Shown piece by piece: positions 31,550-42,084 of a DNA stretch of 64,000 nt. Made by a program: the position numbers and the translations under genes. Position 1 is the stretch's first letter. Every line of letters begins with the position of its first letter. The DNA comes from Cristatella mucedo (lineage: Eukaryota > Bryozoa > Phylactolaemata > Cristatellidae). Location of the stretch: positions 7,058,501-7,122,500 of the forward strand of contig WPIO01000007.1 of the NCBI GenBank assembly GCA_009760855.2, in the 5' to 3' direction. The notes under the pieces are model-generated. The model ran no database searches. It saw only the letters and a program-made list of their open reading frames with translations, and was not told the DNA's origin.

Positions 31550-34500
31550 AGCCTAAGAACTACTCTGCATCTGATGATCAACCGGAAGCCATCCAAGCTC
31601 GTTCAGCAAAGGAGACACATCGTTGACCTCATGGGATTTTTTAAATAGCCTTACAGCCATATTTACCTCCAAATGCAGTGGCTGTTATGGGTTGCCCAGC
31701 CAAAATGGAGTTGCAATAATCTAGCCGAGACGGAATCAAGGAGCTAGTTATTTTTTTTGCAATCCACCGTGGAAGACTGTTCCTGATCTGAGCTAAGGAT
31801 TGGACGTGATGGTTATCTGTGGAGGCAGTTCTTAATGAAACTTAAAATGTAGGCAGTCGTCAAAGATGATGCCTAAATGCCGAGCACATTGTGACGGTCG
31901 CATCACAGGACCCCACATCACCAGAAGGCCTAACTCTCCTAGTCCAGCCACATGCTTGGGATGTCCTAGGGGTTGTAGTTCCGTTTGATCGCCGTTCACT
32001 GTAAGGAAATTCGTCAGCATTCAGGATCGAATATCTTCAGGGCAAGAATTCAGTTTGTCAGACTCTGCAGCCCATTCCGACGGGCTAATTGACAAAAACA
32101 GCCGACTATGAGCAGCATAAAAGCGACGGCTGACTCCATGAGCCCCAATCACTGTTACCAGAGGTACCGTATAAATGGAGAACAGGACTGAGAACGGACC
32201 CTTGTGGGACTCCACATGTGACTGGTCTGGTAAATGAAATCTGATCCCCCCACACACACTAACATGTACACACATACAGACAGACACACACACAGTACTG
32301 ATTGAACACGATCGAACAAGTAATATTTGAATCAGAGCCTAGTTTGTCAGACCGATCGTTAATCTCCAACGTCCAAGTAGGATATCGTGATGAAAAGTGT
32401 CGAGGATAGCTTATAAGTCTAGCAGCGCTGGGACAGCGACGTTCTCATCATCGTTGCTGCATAGGATGTCATTGGTTACGCGGAGGAGAGCAGTTTCAGA
32501 CTTGTGCAGCCTGTTGAACCCTAACTGAAATTTCTCGGAATGTATTATTTTCAATGTGTACTACAAGCTGCCTATCGACAATTGTTTCACGAATCTTGAA
32601 TAAAAAAAAAAGGAAAGAGGAGAACTGGGCGAGAGTTTTCAAAGGCAACTGTATTTAATCCAGGCTTTTTTATTATCCGTCGAACGACGGCCGATTTGAA
32701 AGACTTGGGTGAAAAACCTATCATTCTGAGAAGCACTAAAAATCTCAGTTATAGCGGGTTAACTAAGTTTGCCTGCCAGTCATGACCACAGAAAAAATTA
32801 CATAGCTTCTTGAGGAGACGAGCTCTTTTTACTAGACCTTATTAAGGTAGTCACATTGCATGCAGAAACCTCAGAAAATCTCTTGAGGAACGACCCCGTT
32901 CGCGACTTAACAATTGCTAAAGTCGAAGGGGACTTTATGGAGGCAGAATGTGCACAATGTTTTCAGTGTAGATCGCTGAAAATTTGTCAGCCGAGCCGAA
33001 AATATCTAGCGAGTGAGACCTCTTGGAGAATTGGCCACAAATTGTTTACCATCTTGCAAATAATTCTTGAATGCGACTCGCATAACTTCGTTTTAGAATG
33101 AAAAAAAGAAGCCCCGGCTTTTCTAGGCCTCCTGGTATAGACTCTGGAGAAGCCTTTGCAATTGGCTAGATCGTTGTCAGACCCAGACTTCTTAAAGCGG
33201 CGTCCAAGCCTGCACTTAGCACGGCGCATCTTTTGAAATTTTTTGCATAAGTAAATGAGTCTGGACGACTGTGCACTGACAGGATGTATAGGAGCGCGCT
33301 CGTCAAAGGCACTCATTGGGTGCACGTTCACTGCGTCAATAACGCGATTCAACAATTGCTTTAGTAGGCAGGGGCTCTACGGAGGCACAAAAGTGTACAT
33401 TGTTTCAGTGAAGAATGCTTGTGTCGTATTCACTGCATCAGTGAGGATATCGAGTCTGTTGATGGAGTCTGGTTGTAGATCAAAAAGACTGCCTCGAAGA
33501 CGGATTTCAAAAATTTCGCCGGGTCGATGCTTTTCAAGTTGCGTCGCTGGAAAAACTCGACGTCACCCTGCACGTACAACGTAACAGGAACGGTAAACGA
33601 GATTGAGCAATGATCCGAGACGGTCTGCGGGCACACAACAAGGTCTGTGGGGCAGATATCCTTAGTGGAAACGAGATCGAGGATGAGGCCACCAATGTGA
33701 GCGGTACGATTAACATGTTGGACCAAACCAGAGTTCTCCAGACAGTCAAGAAATGAACGGACCTAGCGGTTGCTAGGGTTATCAAAGTGAATTTTGAAGT
33801 CATCTTCGAGCAATAACGGCTTGTCACGCGCGCATATTTTAATTAGGAACTCCGACAACTCCTCGATAAACAAGGTTAGACATACAGAATGAGGTCGGTA
33901 GATTAGAACTGTGAGTGGCGTGGTCATTGATGGAGACCTGATAGCAACTGATTCAAATGAAAAACATGCACGCATGCACGCCCATGCGAAAAGCCGCAGG
34001 CCTTATCGCCAAACGATTCACGAACGATGACAGCAACTCTAGCACCCACTTTGTCAGACCTCATGGACTGGAAGAATGAAAACCTGGATGGGGAGATCTC
34101 AGGTACACAGCCGCCAGAGCAGGGCGTCGTCCACCTTTCAGTCGAAGATCCACGTGATCTCGGACAAAGTGTTCCTTGGTTTTGTGGTGAGCTGACATTT
34201 AACAGGCGAAATTAAAGAGGCTGTCTCATAGCCGGCTCTGCAGACGCGGAGTCAACGAATTTCTCGGCGAACCCTAGTACTGGCCCCCGATCGACTTTTG
34301 ACGTTATGCTTAGGCACTGCGGATGATCTACTAACGCAACGCGTGCTAAACAACTCTTTAAACATACATTTCGCAGGTTTGATAGCTGAGCGGTCTATGG
34401 GGCGAATGTAGGACGCAGGGAGATTCTTACTGACCCGACAAAGAAAGCAGGTGCGGGATAGGGTGGCAGTGCAGATCAGCTGACTCAACGCTAAGGGAGA
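31550..34500 (-). mobile_element. L2-B LINE, long degenerate copy
   Basis: Reading the minus strand from 34500 down, the order of a LINE ORF2 is kept. The endonuclease C-terminal part lies at about 33975-33430 (LIYRPHS, LLLEDDFKIHF, LILDLVSTKD, VSDHCSISF). The linker before the reverse transcriptase lies at about 33355-32990 (RRAKCRLGRRFKKSGSDND). The palm follows near 32420-32021 (FHHDILLGRW; SHKGPFSVLFSIYTVPLV; FYAAHSRLF). The post-palm block NFLTVNGDQTELQPLG is near 31995 and RLDYCNSILAGQP is near 31700. The catalytic YADD is changed to YAAH, and stops and frameshifts are frequent. This is the most complete L2-B copy here and the only one that keeps endonuclease sequence. Confidence 0.8.
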
Positions 34501-34604
34501 GTGGTTTTCTACCGTGCTGCGCCAGGTGCCTGTAGCTGTAACTTGAATGTGAGTTAGTTACAAAAGGGTACCTTGCAAGCGGATGTCAGACCAATTTTGA
34601 ATGT

Positions 34605-35090
34605 CGACCAATTTCCTTAAGGTAAACGATGACTTAACCAAACTCCTTATCGGAATCCCTTTAGTAACTGGCTTGGTCTCCTAATAGTGATGCTGTAGTA
34701 TGACCTTCGTTGACTGCTGGTAATATGCAAAGGTATATCCTTTGACGACAACGTAACATTCAAAAATATTATTCACAGAACCGTCTCCACAGCCAGTCAT
34801 CTTGTTTGACCCTTGTCCCGGACTAGAGATTAATTACCTCAGTAAAGATCTTAAATCAGGCGACTAAAGGTCTTAATCGCTCTCTGGTTCTGTTTAAACT
34901 GGAGTTTAAAATTGCTAATGCTACCAAAAAAGCCATTTAGCTGGTATGCGTTACTCATTAGTAAATCAAATAAACTTGGTCACGTGTCTCCTTTACTAAA
35001 GGTGCTGCGTTGGTTCTCGGTTGGTAAACGAACCTGACATTCTTAAAATTGTAAGAAATAGATATTTAAAGATTCTATGTATAAAAAATA
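34605..35090 (+). mobile_element. L2-B LINE fragment
   Basis: This + strand piece starts at the post-palm block (LKVNDDLTKLLIGIP near 34617) and continues to the C-terminal domain around 34980 (SHVSPLLKVLRW-like with frameshifts). It ends where a SINE-B 3' fragment begins. It is opposite in orientation to the long copy just before it. Confidence 0.65.
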
Positions 35091-35091
35091 C

Positions 35092-35167
35092 TGGCAGATT
35101 TAACAGCCTCTTTTTTATAGCGGCAGAAGAGCCTTTACGGCTATCAACATCACTAGCAGTGGTTTTA
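35092..35167 (-). mobile_element. SINE-B, 3' half, split by an L2-A insertion
   Basis: This has the minus-strand 3' end of SINE-B (AGATTTAACAGCCTCTTTTT, ..CGGCTATCAACATCACTAGC). The other half resumes at 36026 after an L2-A copy, in the same orientation and in the right order. Confidence 0.65.
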
Positions 35168-36016
35168 GTAATAATAATAATGCACTTGGTAAAGCCCCTT
35201 TTGAGAACTCAATCTCTTTCTAGGCGCTTTACGATTGCTGGAAAGGGAAACGCGATTGAATCGTGAGTAATATCATGCTTGATAAAAAAAAACATACATA
35301 ACATGGTTAGGGGTGACATACACAGGGTCAGCATGCAAATGTGGTTTGTGGCAGCATGCACAGTGTCAGCACTCATACGCACATGAAGGACGAATCACAG
35401 GGACCCACTAAATGCTGTCCTAAATAGGTGAGTTTTTTAAGTTCTTTTTAAATTTGGTCAAGTCAGGGGATGTTCTGACGCAGGTCGGGAGGAAGTTCCA
35501 GGCTTTGGGAGCATACGAACTAAATGCACGGTCTCCAAAGGATTTGAGGTTTGTACGAGGTATTGGTAAACTGTTAAATTCCGAAAAGCGGGTGGTACGA
35601 TGCTTGGCCTAGTGGTGGAGTATATCTGAGAGATAGGCTGGAGCCAAAGAATGAAGGGACCTAAAAGTGAGCGACAAAACCTTGAAGTCGATCCGTTGCT
35701 TGACTGGTAGCCAGTGCAGGTCGGCGAGAAGTGGTGTGATGTGGCAACTGTGAGGCTCACGACAGACAAGCCTAGCTGCGGAGTTTTGCACCAGCTGTTA
35801 TCGCCTGATTGCACAGGCCTGTAGGCCAGCAAGCAGTGAATGAATTACAGAAGTCAAGACGGGATGTCACAAATGCACTGACCAACTTGGATGTGGTATC
35901 CTTATCTAAACAAGCCCGAATTTTAGCTATGTTATGTAGCTTAAAGTAGGCAGGCTTGACTGTGGAGCTGATGCGGTCGTCTAAACGAGAGGCCACTTTG
36001 GAACATGACACCTAGA
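35168..36016 (-). mobile_element. L2-A LINE fragment inserted in SINE-B
   Basis: On the minus strand it covers the reverse-transcriptase C-terminal domain (SAYFKLHNIAKIRACLDKDT near 35960, FVTSRLDFCNS near 35870, the final LRSFGDRAFSSYAPK block near 35540-35500), the 3' UTR, the tail hairpin near 35190-35235 and an ATTATTATTA end. It is among the least decayed fragments and close to the reference copy at 13010-14846. Confidence 0.85.
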
Positions 36017-36025
36017 TTTTTTAAA

Positions 36026-36117
36026 GGATCGCGCACTGCAGGATTCGAACCCACGCCCTCTTGACCGAGGTTCTGAAAAGCAACCACCTTACTTAAGTGG
36101 GCCATCACGGCTCACCG
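36026..36117 (-). mobile_element. SINE-B, 5' half
   Basis: The minus-strand head of the split SINE-B: B-box complement GGATTCGAACCCACGC at about 36041, the palindromic arm around GACCGAGGTTC and the 5' start near 36117. It directly abuts the end of a Tc1-like relic. Confidence 0.65.
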
Positions 36118-36625
36118 CAGTGTCAAAAAACCTAAATTTATGGCCACAGCGGGTGTAGCTTAGCTGTTCGTGAGCAATGTCGTTTTCTCCGATGAACAAC
36201 ATACTTAAGTTATATCCAGCATGTAAAAACATTTATTGAGAGCCCAGAAAACACACGCTGCTGGTGTCTAAGAGTTTGATTTTAATCTGGGAATTTAATA
36301 TGACGTCGGCCCATCGCGACAATTAATGACCTCCCTTGCCGAACCTGGGAAGCAGCTTCTTCGCAGTCGCTTCCGCTCTTCTGCTGTAGCACATTCCGCC
36401 CGAGTTTTACCGTATAGGTCAGTACTGGTGACTGCCGAACGCCTGTTCTGCCTCAGTCACCTGTCAGATATCACTCCATAGCCGTTCTATGGGGTCCAAG
36501 TTAAGCGATTAGCTGGGCCACTGCATAGACACCAAATAAGGATTCGTCAAAAAAAGTAATTTATTAAAGTTGCATGTGGTCAAGCAAGCTGGATTCCAAG
36601 GCTAAAATTGTCTGCCTGGTGCTCT
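36118..36625 (-). mobile_element. Tc1/mariner-like transposon relic
   Basis: The left end CAGTGTCAAAAAACC at 36118 looks like a Tc1-type terminal repeat and aligns with 59611. The minus strand of 36330-36620 encodes, with frameshifts, the C-terminal transposase block around the usual SPDLNPIE motif (here damaged, around ...LIA-LGPHRTAME). It aligns base for base in long stretches with 59770-60020. The right end of the element was not located. Confidence 0.6.
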
Positions 36626-36739
36626 TTACACCTGAAAGTTATAACCTAAGAACACTGCTAGGCTGGTGTTTTGACAGATATTTGTCGTATTGTAGAAACC
36701 CGGCTTATTACCCAAACTAGTTTACAGCCACATCAGCTG

Positions 36740-37130
36740 CTACCATACTGCGAATAATTTTGTTGACTCTGGGTATGCATATTGACTATGAAGGGTCGCT
36801 GTAGAAGTGGTCTTGCCACTATTTTGAAGAGCGAACTCTCTTAGTCCAACCTACGCTAGGTTTAACTATGAGTACGGGTTCTGTTTTATCGTCGTATATC
36901 TTAAGAGATTGCCCGACATCCAGGATCGAATGTCGGCTTCGCTGGCACGCAGTTAATCACTCTGTGCAGCTGATTGAGATGTGGTCAGTGACAATTACAG
37001 CTGGGTACCATCGGCATGGAAGTTATAGCTGATGCCATGAAGCAGCTTCACTCGGTTGATGCGAACATTGTAGGAGATAAAGTCATCACATCATGAAACG
37101 AAACTGTATAGCTAGCAAAACCTTAAGCAA
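36740..37130 (-). mobile_element. LINE reverse-transcriptase relic, other family
   Basis: The minus strand reads LHGISYNFHADGTQL (a damaged YADD box) and, about 25 residues on, ADIRSWMSGNLL, which is the usual spacing in CR1/L2 reverse transcriptases. It is not closely similar to L2-A or L2-B. It is short and full of stops. Confidence 0.55.
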
Positions 37131-37524
37131 GCTAACCAAATTCGAAGCACGAGTTTGGAATCTGCACCGTTTTTCCGCTCCTAAGAAGATCTGCTCATTT
37201 AAAGAAATTATTTTATATATCTCGCTTACATTTTGTATATCTTCGAAAATTGCGCCGGATTTTTTTTAGCAATAGGCTAGTTTGATTTGGTACTGCATTG
37301 TAAATAATTGCTATCCTTATTTTCTCTGCAAATGCCAGTGGGACACAAGGTCGTCCACCTAACCCTCCAATCCGTTTACGTTTGATTTCCTACTTGATCT
37401 ACTGTTACATGCAATGCTCTTTGCGATAATATCTTTAATTGCACCTTCAGTTGCTGACTGCTCAGTATTGTTTCAGGTAGGCAGTTATTTAAGGACACCT
37501 GCATGATTTAAATCACGAGGTCTG
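37131..37524. other. No recognised feature
   Basis: This is A/T-rich sequence. Nothing was recognised in it. Confidence 0.35.
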
Positions 37525-38155
37525 TGCAATCAGGTGCTTACGGTCAGTGCAAAACTCTGCAGCTAAGGTTGTCTGTTGTGAGGGTAGCAGTTGTTACATT
37601 GCACTACTTCTCGCTGACCTGCTGACCTGGTGTCCAACCAAACAGCGTATCGAGTTCAAGGATCTGTCCCTCAATTTCAGGTCCCGTATTTTCTGGCTCC
37701 AGCCTACCTATCAGACCTATTCCCCTACCAGGCAAGGCTTCGTACCACCAGCTTTTCTGATTCAAATCGTTTAGCTATACTTCAGACAAACGTAAAATTC
37801 TGTGAAGACCATGCCTTTAATTCGTATGCTCCCAAAGCCCGAAATTTACCCCCCCCCCGACTGACGTCACGACATCGCCTGAGTTGATGACATTTAAAAA
37901 GAAGCATAAAACGCACCTGTTTCTCACAACAATTTGGTCTTCATGTGCTTATGCGTGCTGGCACTTTGCATGCTACCACTAACCATTTTACTATGCTGAT
38001 ATATGCATGTTATCTCTAACCGTACTATGCTTGTTGACATGTGAATGTTGACACTAACACGTTGATCCTTTACAGCAACCTGTAAAATACCCAGAACGAT
38101 CTTAAGTTCTCCGAGTTCGCTATACAAATGTATTATAATTGTTATTATTATTAAA
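37525..38155 (+). mobile_element. L2-A LINE fragment, 3' end
   Basis: It has QNSAAKVVC near 37548, the final coding block near 37780-37860 (FNSYAPKARN), the 3' UTR and a hairpin tail near 38078-38120 ending in TTGTTATTATTATT. It is interrupted by frameshifts and a run of nine C at about 37851. Confidence 0.78.
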
Positions 38156-38379
38156 CCAAATGCAGTAGGTGGTCCATTCGGGTGCAGCAAAGCATAATCT
38201 TATGTTTGAGACTCTGACAAAGTTTATTTCGGGGTGCTCATGCTTAATGAGCGAGATGACTTCACATCTATGATCCATTGATGATTAATCAGCCTTTTAT
38301 ATTTAGGGAAATTGCGACATATTTCATATCAGTACAACCGCAAATATCTCAGTGAATGCATAAAACCACATGCGGAAGT

Positions 38380-39361
38380 GCTACGCTGGATGGTTACGCT
38401 GGAGGGTTGTATGTAGCTCACTCAAAGCCAAAACCGCTTTCGACGCTTATACGGAAGACAAGAGACTGCACCTTGTGCACCGTTGAGAAATTCAGGAGCA
38501 TAGCTGAGTCAGACAGAGGACGGCCGAGCGAGTAATAAGCACCGAAGTACTTGAGCAGGACGGCTGGCAAGAACGTACCGGCCTCGACAGCGGGAAAGAT
38601 GTCGTGGAGTAAAAATTGAACAAGTCAGTTAAACACTCAAGGAAGAACAAAGCAAAAGCTACTGTTAATACAGTCTTCAAGTGCAAGAGTAGCACTACTA
38701 GTACGACGTCCTGTGAGGACGTAGTAACACTTAGATGAGGCTGAAACGGAACTAGTAGCTCATTGCCACTCAATGCGAGGTGTGGATAAACCGAGGCTTC
38801 GATGGACTTTTTGTGTAAGAGTAAGGACTTTGCCCTGCCATCTGTTTTGGAAAGCCATCTCAGCTCTGCTACCAAGACACGGATCGCTGAATTTTCTTGA
38901 CTCAAATACCTGCCCAGTGACCGCATCTATCACCAACTGAATAGGCTTAATGGCTTTTTTCGGTAGCCCTAGTAACATGGATTTACTGCAGTCTACTCTC
39001 TAGAAAATCACGAATAGCTATTAAGATGTTGTGGTAAGTAGTCCCTAATACTGGAAGGAGATGGAATATAATGAATCTCTGTGGTGGTGGTGTTCAAAAG
39101 ATAACTTAAAAACGAAAAGCACTCGTCAAAGAGCATTCCCAAATTACAAGCACTCGATGATAGTCCTCACTGCCGCATCTTAAATTTATAGAACAAAGTC
39201 AGTTATTGCGGCCGTACGTTTAGAGTTGTTTCATGCAATTCGCTCTGTTGATTCAACATCAAAAGACACCGGCGGCAGCTGATAGCTCTGCGTCGTATCA
39301 AAGTGGGCCATGCCATCAATGTGGCCCTTCCATGGTGAGGTAGAGCTAGGTTTTAAATTTT
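38380..39361 (-). mobile_element. L2-B LINE fragment, 3' part of a split copy
   Basis: The minus strand reads LLGLPKKAIKPIQLV at about 38975-38930 (C-terminal domain start), then the C-terminal region down to about 38490 and the L2-B 3' UTR to 38380. Its upstream part appears to continue beyond the SINE-A copy at 39362-39492. Confidence 0.65.
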
Positions 39362-39492
39362 AAAAATTCATTTGTATAATTTATTTGTATAGCGCCACAA
39401 GAGAGCTTAATCTCTATTCAGGCGCTTCACATATACCTCGCACCTAGGCCTTGGTCAAGACGATCACCTTTAACCGCTAGGCCAAGCCATCA
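39362..39492 (-). mobile_element. SINE-A copy inside an L2-B LINE
   Basis: On the minus strand it has the A-box-like TGGCCTAGCGGTTAAAGG near 39489, a shortened B-box area and the tail hairpin near 39400-39435, ending in AAATTATACAAATGAATTTT. It interrupts a minus-strand L2-B copy. Confidence 0.75.
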
Positions 39493-40010
39493 CTGTTTAG
39501 CTTCGGAAATTGGCCGATATCCAGAACAAAACAGACACTCTGATGATAAATCGCCACAGCTGATTTATAGTGCCTGAACGACAGGTACAGCTGAGCGTCG
39601 TTCGTAAAAAAGCAATAGCCTGAATGACCTGAACTATCGTCTTACCTGTGGTTAGAAGCCTGAATTTTATTCTGTAGAGGCTCGGTATAAATGGAGAGCA
39701 GCAACAGAGCAAGAACAGACCATTGTGAAACTCTTCAGGTAACCCGTCTTGTAGATGAAACCCAACAGACACGCTACACCAACTTAACACTGTCGAACTG
39801 GTACGATACTAACCATATAAGAGTCTCAGTGGCTGGATCACGTCTGTCGCTCGAGCACGATAGTGAGATCGACATCAACAGCGTTGAAAAAGATGCTGCC
39901 AGGTCGAGCAGGGTTAGCGCTTCAGCAACCCGGTCCAACTGTAACCCACGAGTCACACAGGGGTGCGTCACAGGTATGCCAGAGAGGAACTATGTTTACT
40001 GGATATAGTT
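39493..40010 (-). mobile_element. L2-B LINE fragment, 5' part of a split copy
   Basis: The minus strand reads RVAEALTLLDLAASFSTLLM (palm motif A with Asp in LLDL) near 39935 and GFHLQDGLPEEFHNGLFLL... through PFIPSLYRIKFRLL (region of the PQG motif) near 39770-39660. Order and orientation fit the L2-B piece at 38380-39361, so the two were probably one copy. Confidence 0.6.
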
Positions 40011-40502
40011 AGTATAGCCGTATCATTTGAAAATCCTAGTAAACCTTTAAAATATGCTGTTCGTAGCTGAAAATAAGCAGCGTTGTTACGGAGGCGTTGT
40101 TACGGATGCACGAATATGTGCAATTTTGAATGAGACATAAATATTTTCAGCAGCACAGCTAATGCCGGGTAAATGGAGTAAACTCAGCTTAATAAATCAA
40201 ATAATTTGTTGTAAATTTGTCTAAGGTTAGACTGGCAAGAGTAAAGCTTTGAAGAAAAAAAAGATTACATGAATTGCTATGCATCTTGTTACTGCACTTA
40301 TTTCTCCTTGCGGCTTTGTTAAATTTAAATGCTCAGTTCACCAGCAAGATCACTGCAAGATACAATGCTGCTAAGCCTTAAGTCACCGGTCTGTGGTTGA
40401 GAGAAGCATAGACCAACGAACCAACTAAACACGGATCTAGGAATGAATGAATGGGGCACCGACATACATAAATCCAAACAGTGAAGCAACATTACCGGTT
40501 GC
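40011..40502. other. No recognised feature
   Basis: This is A/T-rich sequence with no supported element. A short direct repeat, GTTGTTACGGA/GTTGTTACGGA, lies near 40082-40104. Confidence 0.35.
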
Positions 40503-40655
40503 CTGTTTATTCGCCGAGCTGGTTGGCGGTTAAGGTGCTCGCCCCGACCGTGGTCTAGCTGAGGTCGTGAACTCAAGCCCCGAGGCATATGTGAAGCGTC
40601 CGAATAGAGATTAAGTTCTTTTAGGACATTATACAAATGATTTATATGTTTATTA
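40503..40655 (+). mobile_element. SINE-A copy, short-spacer type
   Basis: It has the A-box-like CTGGTTGGCGGTTAAGGTGC, then GCCCCGACCGTGGTCTAGCT, a damaged B box (GTGAACTCAAGCCCC) and the tail hairpin ATAGAGATTAAGTTCTTTTA, ending in ATTTATATGTTTATT. Confidence 0.8.
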
Positions 40656-40784
40656 ATTTTATTCATACAGGATCGGCCTGCGTCCAGCCATCCAGCAGTA
40701 GTCTGCTGTTTCAAAATTAAACCGCTGGTCCGAGTCAACTAGTGCAGCACAGTGAGCCGGGGTCAAAAGGCGGCATGACAAAAA

Positions 40785-40882
40785 CATACTAGCTGATTTA
40801 ACAGCCTCTTTTTTATAACGACGGAAGAGCTTTTACGGCTATCACCGCCGCTTGTAGTGGCGATAAAGGATCGCTTACCGTA
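40785..40882 (-). mobile_element. SINE-B, 3' half, split by an L2-B insertion
   Basis: The minus-strand SINE-B 3' end (AGCTGATTTAACAGCCTCTT at 40792) runs to GGATCGCTTACCG at about 40880. The head of the same SINE resumes at about 41225 beyond an L2-B fragment. Confidence 0.65.
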
Positions 40883-40885
40883 ATA

Positions 40886-41218
40886 TATCTCCGTCTGTAA
40901 CTCCACAAAGTCATAAAGACCAGGTGAGTGTTATGCAGGAGAGTTTTATATAGACCACTCACAGCCTAAGCGGCTTTCGGTACGCATTCGGTAGCCAACA
41001 GACTTCGTCTCACACAATATAGGGATAGTGGGAAGCATAGCAGAGTCAGGAGAGCAGTTGAGGTAGTGAGTAGCATGAAAGTAGAAGCTCAGTACCGCTG
41101 ACAAGAATGAGCCATAGTTGGCAGCAGGAGAGTAGTTGTCATTGCATAAGAATTGTGGAAGCGAGTTCCTCAGTCCTGGACCTGCAGCGCTAAAGCTTCT
41201 GCCGCCAACGTTTTTTAA
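40886..41218 (-). mobile_element. L2-B LINE fragment inserted in SINE-B
   Basis: This 5'-truncated minus-strand copy has the last part of the ORF (minus-strand RLKNVGGRSFSAAGPGLRNS near 41210-41150, LPQFLCNDNYSPAANYG near 41145) and the 3' UTR. It is similar to 24645-25010. Confidence 0.78.
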
Positions 41219-41224
41219 GCGGAG

Positions 41225-41313
41225 GAATGGAACAGCTATTCGAAGCCACGACCTCGGGACCAAGGTCGTGAAAAGCAACCTCCTTACCTAGTGTACCATC
41301 GCGGCTCTCCAGA
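41225..41313 (-). mobile_element. SINE-B, 5' half
   Basis: The minus-strand head reads GAGAGCCGCGATGGTACACT near 41313, then GTAAGGAGGTTGCTTTTCAC, the palindromic CACGACCTTGGTCCCGAGG block and the B box, cut at about 41228 by the L2-B insertion. Confidence 0.65.
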
Positions 41314-41369
41314 GGTCAACATGCTGGCAGTGCAGCTGATTTAACTCAGTAAGCTAAAGTAAAAAAATT

Positions 41370-41530
41370 ACAGCCGATTTAGCAGCCTCATTTGTTCAGC
41401 GCATCAAAGCCTGAACGCCTACCACCACCGCTTGCAGTGGGCAAAACAAATCGCCCACTGCAGGACTCGAACCCACGACCCGGGTAGTGAACAGCGAGCA
41501 CTTTACCTCCTGGGCTAAGATCAACGGGCA
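41370..41530 (-). mobile_element. SINE-B copy, complete-looking
   Basis: Reading the minus strand from about 41530: TTAGCCCAGGAGGTAAAGTG head, B-box-like GTGGGTTCGAGTCCTGCAGT at about 41481-41462, GGGCGATTTGTTTTGCCCAC, GCAAGCGGTGGTGGTAGGCG, and the 3' end GAGGCTGCTAAATCGGCTGT with TAATTTTTTTA after it. It serves here as a reference for SINE-B. Confidence 0.72.
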
Positions 41531-41589
41531 GAGTACGACGGCTAAACGATTTCGTGCGTTTGTGACGTTTCGTCGACATTCCTGCATTT

Positions 41590-42040
41590 CCAACGAATTA
41601 AGGTCTCTTTGCGTGAGCCGTCTGCAACTCGTGCAAAATCCAGCAGCCCAACCGACTACCAGTAAACAGTGTAGCTACCACATCGCAACCATTTCTGTCC
41701 GAGGATCTCTATCAAGCATTCAGGCTTTTCGACGAAATTCGGTTCGACTTCCCGGCTTACAGGTCGATTTACTCGCTTTTACAAGTTTTCTTATCTTTTC
41801 GGCCTCTTTAGTCCTCCTGTGTGCTCTCGCACCTCCCGCTGGTCAGTTAGCATCTAGCCATCTCGTTGTGCCGTGAGCTATAATGAGTATTTGGAGATTG
41901 AGCCTCCAGCTCGTATTCATCTGACGTCTCGAACTCACTTCCAGCTATGGTCACTACCTGCCATGACTTTGCAACCTTTACGCAAGTCTCCTCTAAAGAA
42001 ACGCTAGTTTCGTGTAGCTTTCCATTCGACCCCTTTAATT
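41590..42040 (+). mobile_element. L2-like LINE fragment (family C)
   Basis: The + strand shows SRLQLVQNPAAQ near 41618, a damaged middle and NSLPAMVTTCHDFATFTQV near 41935-41990, the same order as the C-terminal domain of L2-A but clearly diverged. The pieces at 55880 and 60600 look like the same type. Confidence 0.55.
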
Positions 42041-42084
42041 TTTCTTTTTCTGCCAGTGTGCTTTGCGAATCGACTTTCGCGCGA

